DNA of 64,000 nucleotides from Herbiconiux aconitum (GTDB lineage Bacteria; Actinomycetota; Actinomycetes; Actinomycetales; Microbacteriaceae), in contig NZ_JANLCM010000001.1 of the NCBI RefSeq assembly GCF_024979235.1, positions 2,294,001-2,358,000 of the forward strand, read 5' to 3'. Position 1 is the stretch's first letter. Every line of letters starts with the position of its first letter. This document shows, in pieces, positions 26,572 through 34,900 of the stretch. The position numbers and the translations under genes were made by a program. Under the pieces are notes generated by a model that saw nothing but the letters and a program-made list of their open reading frames with translations, was not told the origin of the DNA and made no database searches.

Positions 26572-27347
26572 TGACCTTCCTCAGCCACACCGCGTTCCTC
26601 ACCGGTCGCCAGTTGCGCGCCTTCTGGCGCATGCCGGCGTTCCTCGTGATGAACCTCATCCAGCCCGTCATCTGGTTGCTGCTTTTCGGGCAGCTGTTCA
26701 AATCGGTCATCGAGATTCCCGGATTCGGCGCCGCCGGCACGTACCTCGAGTTCCTGACGCCGGGCATCGTGATGATGATGGCGCTGTTCGGCAGCGCCTG
26801 GGCGGGCACCGTCTACATCCAAGACATGGATCGGGGCGTGATGGACAGGTTCCTTACCTCGCCCACCAGCCGCGGCGCGCTGATCGTGTCGACGATCGTC
26901 TACCAGGGCATCCTCGCGGTGGTGCAGTCACTGCTGGTGCTGCTGATCGCATGGTTGGCGGGGGCACGCTTCTCCGGCGGCGTTCTGGGAGTGGTGGTGC
27001 TGCTCGTCGCCGTCGTGCTGCTCACGGCGGTTTTCGCCGCTTTCTCGAACGCGATCGCGCTGCTCGCCCGCCAGCAGACGGCGCTGATCGGCATCTCGCA
27101 GTTGATCTCGTTTCCGCTGATGTTCCTCAGCTCGGCGATCATGAACACCGCGCTGTCGCCGCAGTGGGTACAGGATGTCGCGCGCTACAACCCGTTCGAG
27201 TGGGCTGTGATCGTCGGCCGGTCGGCACTGTCGGAAGCGCCGGACTGGGCCTCCATCTGGCTCCACCTCGGGCTGCTGGCCGCACTGGCCGTGGTGATGG
27301 CGTGGCTGGCGACGCGGGCGTTCCGCAGCTATCAGCGGAGCGCATAG
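26571..27347 (+). CDS. ABC-2 type exporter permease (DrrB type)
   Basis: This 258-residue membrane protein has about six hydrophobic helices: FLVMNLIQPVIWLLLFG, TPGIVMMMALFGSAWAGTVY, GILAVVQSLLVLLIAWL, LGVVVLLVAVVLLTAVFAAF, ALIGISQLISFPLMFLSSA and LGLLAALAVVMAWL. The ABC-2 family signature region is DMDRGVMDRFLTSPTSRGAL. It pairs with the DrrA-type ATPase as an exporter. The ATG at 26571 shares a base with the ATPase stop; the GTG at 26568 is an alternative start. Confidence 0.92.
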   Translation: MTFLSHTAFLTGRQLRAFWRMPAFLVMNLIQPVIWLLLFGQLFKSVIEIPGFGAAGTYLEFLTPGIVMMMALFGSAWAGTVYIQDMDRGVMDRFLTSPTSRGALIVSTIVYQGILAVVQSLLVLLIAWLAGARFSGGVLGVVVLLVAVVLLTAVFAAFSNAIALLARQQTALIGISQLISFPLMFLSSAIMNTALSPQWVQDVARYNPFEWAVIVGRSALSEAPDWASIWLHLGLLAALAVVMAWLATRAFRSYQRSA

Positions 27348-27367
27348 TGCTCGGGGCTGGGGAGGCG

Positions 27368-27440
27368 TGCCCCTGGCTGGATTCGAACCAGCGACAAACG
27401 GATTAGAAGGCCGGTGCTCTATCCACTGAGCTACAGGGGC
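27368..27440 (-). tRNA. tRNA-Arg (anticodon TCT)
   Basis: The reverse strand gives acceptor GCCCCTG / CAGGGGC, D-arm GCTCAGTGGATAGAGC, an anticodon arm CCGGCCTTCTAATCCG with TCT in the loop, and T-arm GCTGGTTCGAATCCAGC. The discriminator base is A, with no encoded CCA. It reads AGA codons, which are rare in this high-GC genome. Confidence 0.93.
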
Positions 27441-27517
27441 GACCCCGAAAGCGTACTACGACGCGGCGGGCGTCCCTGTAGCTCCCAGTGCCTACTCGGT
27501 CGGATTACTCGGTCGCG

Positions 27518-28444
27518 CTACTCGGATGCGCGCGGCGGGAACGCGTGCACCGGCGGCGGGATCTCGCCCGAGGCGCGTGCATCTGCGGGGTCGACCGTGA
27601 ACTCCAGGTCGGCCAGCGGCGACGGTGCTCCGGGAGCGACGCCGCGCGTGCCGTTGCCCGAAGCCACCTGCTGCACCGTGGGGCGTGGCTCGTGCGTGGG
27701 TGGCAGGGGAGCGGCCGGGGCGATGACCGCGGTTGCGGCGCCCGATGCGTAGCTCGAGGTGCCCGATCCGTAACTCACGGGTTCGGCGATCGGTGTGGCG
27801 GGGGCGCTTGAGGCGGCGGGAGTGCTCGATGCCGTCGGAGTGCTGAGTGCTCCGGGGGCACTCAGAGCCTCGGTGCCGGCGTACTGGGAGTGGTGTTGCT
27901 GCGCTACCCAAGCATCCTGTTGCGCGAGCAGTTCGCGCTCGGTGGACGCGTCTTCGGTGGCCCAACGCTCAAGGTCGCTCTGGAAGACCCGCTTCGCGCG
28001 GCCCGGACGCTGCTGCCACTCGATCAGGCGGTCACGGAACTCGAAGACGGCCGGCTCGACCTGGTAGCCGAAGGTCGCCGACTCGCGCTTCATCTCGGCG
28101 AGGGCATGGGCGGCCCAGTTCGCCGCGACATCCGCTCCCTTGATCGGCAGCAGGCGCACCTGGATGTCGGCCTGACCGGTCGCCCGGTCGGAGAGGATCT
28201 GCTCCTGCGGCGTGAGCGAATTCCATACCGAGGCCTGTTCGGCGGCGTCGATGAGCGACGCGATGGCCGAGATCTTCAGCTCACGATCGTGCTTGGCGAG
28301 GAGGCGCTTGACCGAGCTGTGCGCGATCCACGCGGCGAGCAGACCCGCCACGATGATCGCCACCGCGGGCAAGACGATGTCGGAGACCACGAACTCTCCG
28401 GTGGGTGAAGTGAGCCACCGGACGAATGCATTCCACCATTCCAT
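27518..28444 (-). CDS. Membrane-anchored protein with proline/serine-rich C-terminal tail, function unknown
   Basis: This protein has about 308 residues. The N-terminus MEWWNAFVRWLTSP is followed by one strong hydrophobic helix (IVLPAVAIIVAGLLAAWIAH). A charged helical region of about 130 residues comes next (for example EFRDRLIEWQQRPGRAKRVFQSDLERW). The last third is low-complexity and rich in Ser, Ala, Pro and Thr. It is probably a single-span protein with a cytoplasmic helical domain. No family was recognised. The start at 28444 is preferred over an ATG 9 bases upstream. Confidence 0.65.
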   Translation of the reverse strand: MEWWNAFVRWLTSPTGEFVVSDIVLPAVAIIVAGLLAAWIAHSSVKRLLAKHDRELKISAIASLIDAAEQASVWNSLTPQEQILSDRATGQADIQVRLLPIKGADVAANWAAHALAEMKRESATFGYQVEPAVFEFRDRLIEWQQRPGRAKRVFQSDLERWATEDASTERELLAQQDAWVAQQHHSQYAGTEALSAPGALSTPTASSTPAASSAPATPIAEPVSYGSGTSSYASGAATAVIAPAAPLPPTHEPRPTVQQVASGNGTRGVAPGAPSPLADLEFTVDPADARASGEIPPPVHAFPPRASE

Positions 28445-28518
28445 GAGGCGCACACTACCCCGCAGTATTCGGATGGCTGTTGCGACGAGCCGGTGTCGCC
28501 GGAACTGGTGTCACGATC

Positions 28519-28593
28519 GTCATCACGGCTCGTGTCATCGCAACTCCAGTCAACGCAGTTCTTGTCACCGCAGCTCTTGTCAACGCAGGCATT
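28519..28593. repeat. Imperfect 15-bp tandem repeat, five units
   Basis: Five consecutive units start at 28519, 28534, 28549, 28564 and 28579. The best-kept are GTCAACGCAGTTCTT and GTCACCGCAGCTCTT. The array fills most of the gap between two reverse-strand genes, and its last unit overlaps the end of the 73-residue gene. Confidence 0.75.
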
Positions 28594-28801
28594 CGGCGGC
28601 CTCCTCCCGCTCAGCGAACTCGCCGATGGCCACCAGCCGCAGGGGCGGATGGAGCCGGGTGGCGCGGTAGCGCGGCAGCCCCTCCGACTCGAACTCCTCG
28701 ACGTAGCCGAGGAGGATGCCCGACGGGGCGGTCACGCGCCAGTACCCGTCGCGGACGCGGCGGAGCTCCGGGCGATGCAAGATCGGGGTCGTGGTGGTCA
28801 T
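28580..28801 (-). CDS. Short conserved-looking actinobacterial protein, function unknown
   Basis: This 73-residue protein reads like a small beta-rich domain (RRVRDGYWRVTAPSGILLGYV, then RYRATRLHPPLRLVAIGEF), with an acidic end EREEAAECLR. There are no signal peptide or membrane segments. The ATG is 59 bases from the start of the divergent msrA. Its end runs into the 15-bp tandem repeat. Small proteins of this kind are common in Microbacteriaceae without a named family. Confidence 0.55.
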   Translation of the reverse strand: MTTTTPILHRPELRRVRDGYWRVTAPSGILLGYVEEFESEGLPRYRATRLHPPLRLVAIGEFAEREEAAECLR

Positions 28802-28860
28802 GATCCGACGGTAGATCCAGCCACCGACATCGCGTTTCCGGGCGGTCGTAGAATCGGGGC

Positions 28861-29388
28861 ATGGAAACCTTCGTTCTCGCAGGAGGCTGCTTCTGGTGCC
28901 TCGACGCGGTCTACCGCACCCTCGAGGGTGTCGACGACGTCGTCTCGGGATACACCGGCGGCACCGTCCCGAATCCCAGTTACGAACTGGTGTGCACCGG
29001 CAGCACCGGACATGCCGAAGCGGTCGAGGTGCGTTTCGACCCGTCGGTCATCCCGGCCGACATCATCCTCGATGTCTTCTTCACCCTGCACGACCCGCGG
29101 CAATTGAACCGTCAAGGCAACGACGTGGGCACGCAGTACCGATCGGCGATGTTCTACCAGGGCGAGGAGCAGAAGGCCCTGTTCGAGGCATCGCTCGTGC
29201 GCGCCGGGGAGCTGTGGGACGGCGGTATCGTCACGACGCTCGAGCCGCTCGGGGAGTTCTACCGGGCCGAGGAATACCACCAGGACTTCTTCGCGAAGAA
29301 CCCGGGTCAGGGCTACTGCATGGCCGTCGCGGTGCCGAAAGTCTCGAAGGTGCGCAAGGCCTACGCGAGCTACATCAAGGCCGCCTGA
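28861..29388 (+). CDS. msrA: Peptide methionine (S)-S-oxide reductase
   Basis: This 175-residue cytoplasmic repair enzyme reduces the S epimer of methionine sulfoxide. The active-site motif GGCFWC lies at residues 8-13 (catalytic Cys in GCFWCLDAVYR). Other conserved segments are SGYTGGTVPNPSYELVCTGSTGHAEAV, split here as two blocks, and FFTLHDPRQLNRQGNDVGTQYRS. There is no MsrB fusion. The C-terminal resolving Cys lies in GQGYCMAV. It is a lone gene followed by a strong terminator. Confidence 0.96.
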   Translation: METFVLAGGCFWCLDAVYRTLEGVDDVVSGYTGGTVPNPSYELVCTGSTGHAEAVEVRFDPSVIPADIILDVFFTLHDPRQLNRQGNDVGTQYRSAMFYQGEEQKALFEASLVRAGELWDGGIVTTLEPLGEFYRAEEYHQDFFAKNPGQGYCMAVAVPKVSKVRKAYASYIKAA

Positions 29389-29407
29389 CCTCTCCACCAC
29401 ATTTTCC

Positions 29408-29448
29408 AACGGCCGAGGCCCCGTGCACAGATACGGGCCTCGGCCGTT
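29408..29448 (+). terminator. Terminator after msrA
   Basis: AACGGCCGAGGCCCCGT (29408-29424) pairs with ACGGGCCTCGGCCGTT (29433-29448) with one bulge, giving a 16-base GC-rich stem. CTTCGTCG follows. It stands 19 bases after the msrA stop and separates msrA from ssb. Confidence 0.75.
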
Positions 29449-29519
29449 CTTCGTCGTCGCTCCCTGCGCAGAATCGGGTGGTCACAACGACCACAGACCA
29501 CGATCACAAGGAGCACAGG

Positions 29520-30143
29520 ATGCCCGACCACTTGACCCTCACCGGAGTCGTCGCCACGTCGCCTCGGCACATCACCACGAACTCGGGGCTCGACATCACG
29601 AGCTTCCGGTTGGCCTCGGGTCAGCGCCGCTTCGACCGCGAGCAGAAACGCTGGGTCGACGCCGAGACGAACTGGTACACCGTGACCACGTTCCGCCAGC
29701 TCGCGCTCAACGTCGCCAGTTCGATCGAGCGGGGCCAGCACGTCGTGGTCACCGGGCGGCTGCGTGTCCGCGCCTGGGAGAACGGCGACAAGTCCGGCAC
29801 CACGATCGAACTGGAGGCCGAGGCAGCGGGGCACGACCTCAGCTGGGGAACCTCGGCGTACACGAAGACGATCTTCTCCGGTTCGCCGGGTGAGCAGACC
29901 GAGTCGTCGGGCGGGGGGTTCGTGCCGCCAGAATCGTCGAGCGCGCCCGGGCTCGCTCAAGCGGGCTGGGCGCCTCCGCCTCTGTCTGGAGGGGCACCGG
30001 ATGCCGGCGACTCCGGTGGGTCGACGGGAGAAGGCGGGCCCACGGCAGACGGCGCCGACGGCGGGTCGGTGGATGATTCGGATGCCCTGTCGTCAGAAGA
30101 CGGAGAAGGTGCCGCATCCGGGAGCCTGCTCGTGCCATTTTGA
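29520..30143 (+). CDS. ssb: Accessory single-stranded DNA-binding protein
   Basis: This 207-residue protein has an OB fold in residues 1-110 (LTLTGVVATSPRHITTNSGLD, VDAETNWYTVTTFRQLALNV, QHVVVTGRLRVRAWENGDKSG). A glycine- and serine-rich, acidic tail follows. The very end is SGSLLVPF and not the usual DDxIPF, so partner recruitment through the SSB tip may be weak. The genomic context lacks rpsF and rpsR, so this is probably the second SSB paralogue known from actinobacteria, linked to recombination, competence or division. GGAGCACAGG precedes the ATG. Confidence 0.88.
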   Translation: MPDHLTLTGVVATSPRHITTNSGLDITSFRLASGQRRFDREQKRWVDAETNWYTVTTFRQLALNVASSIERGQHVVVTGRLRVRAWENGDKSGTTIELEAEAAGHDLSWGTSAYTKTIFSGSPGEQTESSGGGFVPPESSSAPGLAQAGWAPPPLSGGAPDAGDSGGSTGEGGPTADGADGGSVDDSDALSSEDGEGAASGSLLVPF

Positions 30144-30259
30144 CCGGGGGAGCCCAGAGGGTGGGGGCTCACAGCCGGATCGCCCGGCGACCGCATAAAC
30201 TCATGGACGGCCCACGGGCCGTTCCACGGGGCACCGCGATCGAGAGGACACTGCGAGCG

Positions 30260-30793
30260 ATGCACACGAAACGAGGCGCAACCGCACTCGGCAGCCGATC
30301 GAATCGACGCGGCCTGCACCGCCGCGGTGCGGTGCTCGCCGTGATCCCGGTGGGGTTGTCGCTGCTGCTCGCCGCGTGCACCGCCGGGCCATCCGCTCCG
30401 TCGACCTCAACGGCCCCGACCACGAGTGCCTCGTCGAGCGCGACGGCGACTCCCACCCCGGTGGCCAGCACTCTGAACCCCGGCGGCTCGGCGGCCGACA
30501 ACCAGGCATTTTTCGACTCGGTCAACCGGGCGCTCATTGCGAGCAACCCGGCCGCCGGTGGTGTCGAATTCACGAGCAACCTGCGCACCAACGGATTCGA
30601 CATCGCGGCGATGCAGGTCACGGCCGACACGACCACGGTCGGGGTCGCGGCCGACTCGATCCAGTTCTCGGTGCACTGGGGCGACGACTGCCTGATCGGG
30701 CAGTACGGCCAGGGCCAGTACGAGAGCATCGTCGCCCCCGCCCTCGGCACCGGGGCGTGCCTAGTGGGTCAGACCCGCGCCATAGACTGGTAA
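30260..30793 (+). CDS. Putative lipoprotein (DUF6993-like)
   Basis: This 177-residue secreted protein has a signal with a basic start (HTKRGATALGSRSNRRGLHRR), the hydrophobic segment AVLAVIPVGLSLLLAAC and a lipobox LAAC, so the Cys would be lipidated and anchored outside the membrane. A Ser/Thr/Pro linker and then a small globular domain follow (DNQAFFDSVNRALIASNPAAGG, SIQFSVHWGDDCLIGQYGQG). The pattern resembles DUF6993, but that assignment is tentative. GAGAGGA lies upstream of the ATG. It ends 2 bases before ettA and probably shares its transcript. Confidence 0.75.
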   Translation: MHTKRGATALGSRSNRRGLHRRGAVLAVIPVGLSLLLAACTAGPSAPSTSTAPTTSASSSATATPTPVASTLNPGGSAADNQAFFDSVNRALIASNPAAGGVEFTSNLRTNGFDIAAMQVTADTTTVGVAADSIQFSVHWGDDCLIGQYGQGQYESIVAPALGTGACLVGQTRAIDW

Positions 30794-30795
30794 GC

Positions 30796-32478
<1,683 letters not shown>

Positions 32479-32490
32479 AAGCGATCAGCG

Positions 32491-32973
32491 ATGCGACTGC
32501 ATGTTCCGATCCAGCTGCGCTGGAGCGACCTCGACGCCTACGGGCACGTCAACAACGCCTCGATGCTGAAGATCCTCGAAGAAGCGCGTGTCTTCGCCTT
32601 CTGGGTCGACGGCGACCTGACCGACCCCACGCAGGCGGCGTGGACGACGGCGGTCATCGACGCCAGCCCCACGACGCGCACGAAGAGCGTCATCTCGCGC
32701 CAGGAGATCGAATACGTGCGCTCGATGCCCTACATCCGGCAGCCGATCGACGTCGAACTCTGGATCGGACACCTGGGTGGCGCCAGCCTCGACGTCTACT
32801 ACGAGATCAAGAGCCCACTCGCGTTGCCGCCTCAGGTCACCTACGTGAAAGCCTCCACCACGCTGGTACTGGTCGACGCCGACACCGAGCGGCCGCGGCG
32901 CATCCTGCCGCACGAGCGCGAGGCCTGGGAGCCTTACCTCGACGAGCCGCTCACCTTCCGCCGCCGCACCTGA
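32491..32973 (+). CDS. 4HB-type acyl-CoA thioesterase
   Basis: This 160-residue hotdog-fold enzyme carries the catalytic region LRWSDLDAYGHVNNASMLKILEEARV (Asp near residue 16, as in 4-hydroxybenzoyl-CoA thioesterases) and the second conserved segment YEIKSPLALPPQVTYVKAST. It hydrolyses acyl-CoA to free acid and CoA. It lies 12 bases after ettA and is probably co-transcribed; no functional link is obvious. It is convergent, 6 bases apart, with a TesB-type thioesterase. Confidence 0.9.
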   Translation: MRLHVPIQLRWSDLDAYGHVNNASMLKILEEARVFAFWVDGDLTDPTQAAWTTAVIDASPTTRTKSVISRQEIEYVRSMPYIRQPIDVELWIGHLGGASLDVYYEIKSPLALPPQVTYVKASTTLVLVDADTERPRRILPHEREAWEPYLDEPLTFRRRT

Positions 32974-32979
32974 CGCGCA

Positions 32980-33852
32980 TCAGCCCTCCTGCGCGATCCG
33001 GAGCATGCCCTCCTGAGCCACGGATGCGATGAGTCGCCCGCCGCGGTCGTAGATGCTGCCGAGCGCGAATCCGCGTCCGCCACCGGCGCTCGGCGAGGTC
33101 TGCGTGTAGAGAAGCCACTCGTCGGCTCGGGCGAAGCGGTGCCACCACATCGCATGGTCGAGGCTCGCCATCTTGAGGTCGGGACGACCCCAGGCGATGC
33201 CGTGCCGGCGCATCACGGGCTCCAGGATGGCGTAGTCGCTCGCGTAGGCCAGCGCCGCGCGGTGCAGGTTCGGGTCGTCGGGCAGCCGGCCGAGCGCCTT
33301 GATCCAGACGGCCTGATGCGCGAGGTGCTCGCCCTCCACCGAGAGGTAGATCGGCGAGGGCACGTGCCGCATGTCGAAGGCGCGCTCGCGAGCCCAGGTG
33401 CGGGCGATCGGGTGGTCGATCTTCGAGAGCACCTCGGCGGCACTCGGCAGGTCGTCGGGCCCGGGCAGGTCGGTGGGCATCTCGACCTGGTGCTCGATGC
33501 CGGCATCCTCGGTCTGGAACGAGAAGATGGCCGAGAGGATCGGCACACCGTTCTGGTAGGCCTGGGTGCGCCGGGTCGAGAACGACCGGCCGTCGTGGAT
33601 GCGCTCGACCGCGAAGGTGATCGGCAGGGCGGAATCGCCGGGCCTCAGGAAGTAGCCGTGCAGCGAATGCACGACGCGGCTGGGCTCGACGGTGCGCACC
33701 GCGGCGATCACCGACTGGGCGAGCACCTGGCCACCGAAGACACGGCCGTTCGGCATCGACTGCGACGGACCGGTGAAGATGTCTTCTTCGGTTCTCGCGC
33801 CGGTGTCGGCGAGATCGAGCGTGGTGAGGAAGCCGGAGAGGGCGTCGGACAT
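32980..33852 (-). CDS. tesB: Acyl-CoA thioesterase II (TesB)
   Basis: This 290-residue double-hotdog thioesterase cleaves medium- and long-chain acyl-CoA. Conserved regions: DIFTGPSQSMPNGRVFGGQVLAQ (N-terminal hotdog), LHGYFLRPGDSALPITFAVERIHDGRSFSTRR (split here as two blocks), and the C-terminal catalytic Asp region SLDHAMWWHRFARADEWLLY. It is read against the small thioesterase gene. The divergent gap to the next gene (33853-33931) has AT-rich TAGTTTAGACA, a possible promoter for either. Confidence 0.93.
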   Translation of the reverse strand: MSDALSGFLTTLDLADTGARTEEDIFTGPSQSMPNGRVFGGQVLAQSVIAAVRTVEPSRVVHSLHGYFLRPGDSALPITFAVERIHDGRSFSTRRTQAYQNGVPILSAIFSFQTEDAGIEHQVEMPTDLPGPDDLPSAAEVLSKIDHPIARTWARERAFDMRHVPSPIYLSVEGEHLAHQAVWIKALGRLPDDPNLHRAALAYASDYAILEPVMRRHGIAWGRPDLKMASLDHAMWWHRFARADEWLLYTQTSPSAGGGRGFALGSIYDRGGRLIASVAQEGMLRIAQEG

Positions 33853-33931
33853 GGTTCCTCCGAAGAGTTCAGGACGCGGCGTCGTGACGAAAGTCGTTCT
33901 CGTTCACTGTGAAGTAGTTTAGACAGCAGAG

Positions 33932-34615
33932 ATGGTCCAGTTCTTCACGCTCATCGACGCCGCGTCGCTCGGCGACCTCAAGGTCTTCCTCGGCCGCGCC
34001 GCGCGCGTCGAGAACGGCTCGGTCCGCCTGATCGGCGGTCTCGGTGTCCTCGCCGCCTACACCGCCGTGCTGACCCCCAAGGGGCTGCTCGATTCGACGC
34101 CGACGGTGCTGGGTCTCCGCACCTTCGCTCTGGGGAGCCCGGATGCCTTCGACGTCGTGGTGAGCATCCGTGCGCTCCTCGATCGCCTCGCCCAGCTCTC
34201 GCTGGTCAGCAACTCCGAGTCGGGGCCGATCGACGTTCCTCTGCCGCCGCCCGACACCGGAATCGCCTGGGCCGGCATCAGCCCCCCGCGAGGAGGGTGG
34301 CAGCCGGCCGGAACCCTGCCCTCGAAGCTGCTCGAGACCGTCGCGCGCACCGGCATCGCCGAAGTCGCGGCCGCCGTGCCGGCCGACACCGGCGAGCAAC
34401 TCGTGCACCGCGTGCGTTCCGAGGTCTGGGGGCGGGAGCTCGCCGAGAACGAGCTCCCCGACCTGCATCCGCGCATCCCGGCCGGAGCCGCCTTCTGCGC
34501 TGTGAGCCTGGGCTTCGTGCGCCGCGACGACGAGGAGGTGCGCGTGTTCCACGTTGGCCCGTGGCTCCGCCTCACCTTGCGCCGCGGACACGTGCTCGTT
34601 CTCGTGAGGCGCTAG
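33932..34615 (+). CDS. Conserved actinobacterial protein of unknown function
   Basis: This 227-residue protein has no recognisable domain. It starts MVQFFTLIDAASLGDLKVFLGRAARVE. The middle reads VVVSIRALLDRLAQLSLV, SNSESGPIDVPLPPPDTGIAW and GISPPRGGWQPAGTLPSK. It ends DEEVRVFHVGPWLRLTLRRGHVL. There are no membrane segments. The actinobacterial family is often found near thioesterase or lipid genes, as here, but the function is unknown. A partial family C repeat follows the stop at once, then a palindrome and the second C copy. Confidence 0.7.
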   Translation: MVQFFTLIDAASLGDLKVFLGRAARVENGSVRLIGGLGVLAAYTAVLTPKGLLDSTPTVLGLRTFALGSPDAFDVVVSIRALLDRLAQLSLVSNSESGPIDVPLPPPDTGIAWAGISPPRGGWQPAGTLPSKLLETVARTGIAEVAAAVPADTGEQLVHRVRSEVWGRELAENELPDLHPRIPAGAAFCAVSLGFVRRDDEEVRVFHVGPWLRLTLRRGHVLVLVRR

Positions 34616-34616
34616 A

Positions 34617-34655
34617 GGCCCTCACCCTGGGCCATCGAACGCGGCCCGCGGCCTA
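34617..34655 (+). repeat. Partial family C element (3' tail only)
   Basis: Directly after the stop of the preceding gene, CTCACCCTGGGCCATCGA and then GCGGCCCGCGGCC match the 3' end of complete family C elements (see 42206-42290). The box and hairpins of the core are missing. The orientation is + (sense to the preceding gene). Confidence 0.65.
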
Positions 34656-34673
34656 CGATCGCGCGGGGCGGAG

Positions 34674-34735
34674 AACTCCAAACGTGGCGCACACCGCATC
34701 CCCATACGGGCGCGGTTTCCCCCTCGTTTGGAGTT
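34674..34735. repeat. 62-bp palindrome between convergent genes
   Basis: AACTCCAAACG (34674-34684) and CGTTTGGAGTT (34725-34735) are perfect 11-base complements. An inner ACCGC/GCGGT pair lies at 34692-34696 and 34712-34716. Size and design resemble families A and B, but the arm sequence was seen only once. It could form a nested hairpin or bidirectional terminator. Confidence 0.75.
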
Positions 34736-34785
34736 GTCCGAGCAACACATCCCCGAGAGCGACCGCAACAGGCCCTACTCGATGC

Positions 34786-34900
34786 CCCAGGGTGAGCGCG
34801 CGGCCGCGTCAGCGACCGCACGCGAACATGTCGCGCGGCGCCGGGCAAGGACCGGCGCCGCCCGAGGACGCCGCGCGCAGCACGGCGCCCGAGGCAGCTA
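34786..34900 (-). repeat. Family C structured 3'-UTR element, copy 1
   Basis: 115 bases directly after the TAG stop of the FAD-dehydrogenase gene (reverse strand). On that strand two GC hairpins come first, then the box CGACATGT (34826-34833), then a stem-loop with GGTCGC / GCGGCC at its top, ending CCCTGGG (34786-34792). It differs from copy 2 at only nine positions with no gaps. The 65-base distance from stop to box is the same in both. Confidence 0.9.

Noticed and set aside
27368..27440. tRNA-Arg as the attachment site of an integrated element
   Set aside because: No integrase and no repeated tRNA 3' end was found nearby; the neighbouring genes are ordinary.
28519..28593. CRISPR array
   Set aside because: Units are contiguous 15-mers without unique spacers and there are no cas genes.
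33869..34591. Reverse-strand frame of 240 codons opposite the 227-residue gene
   Set aside because: No ribosome binding site and shadow-like composition; the forward frame reads as a plausible protein with a divergent promoter region.
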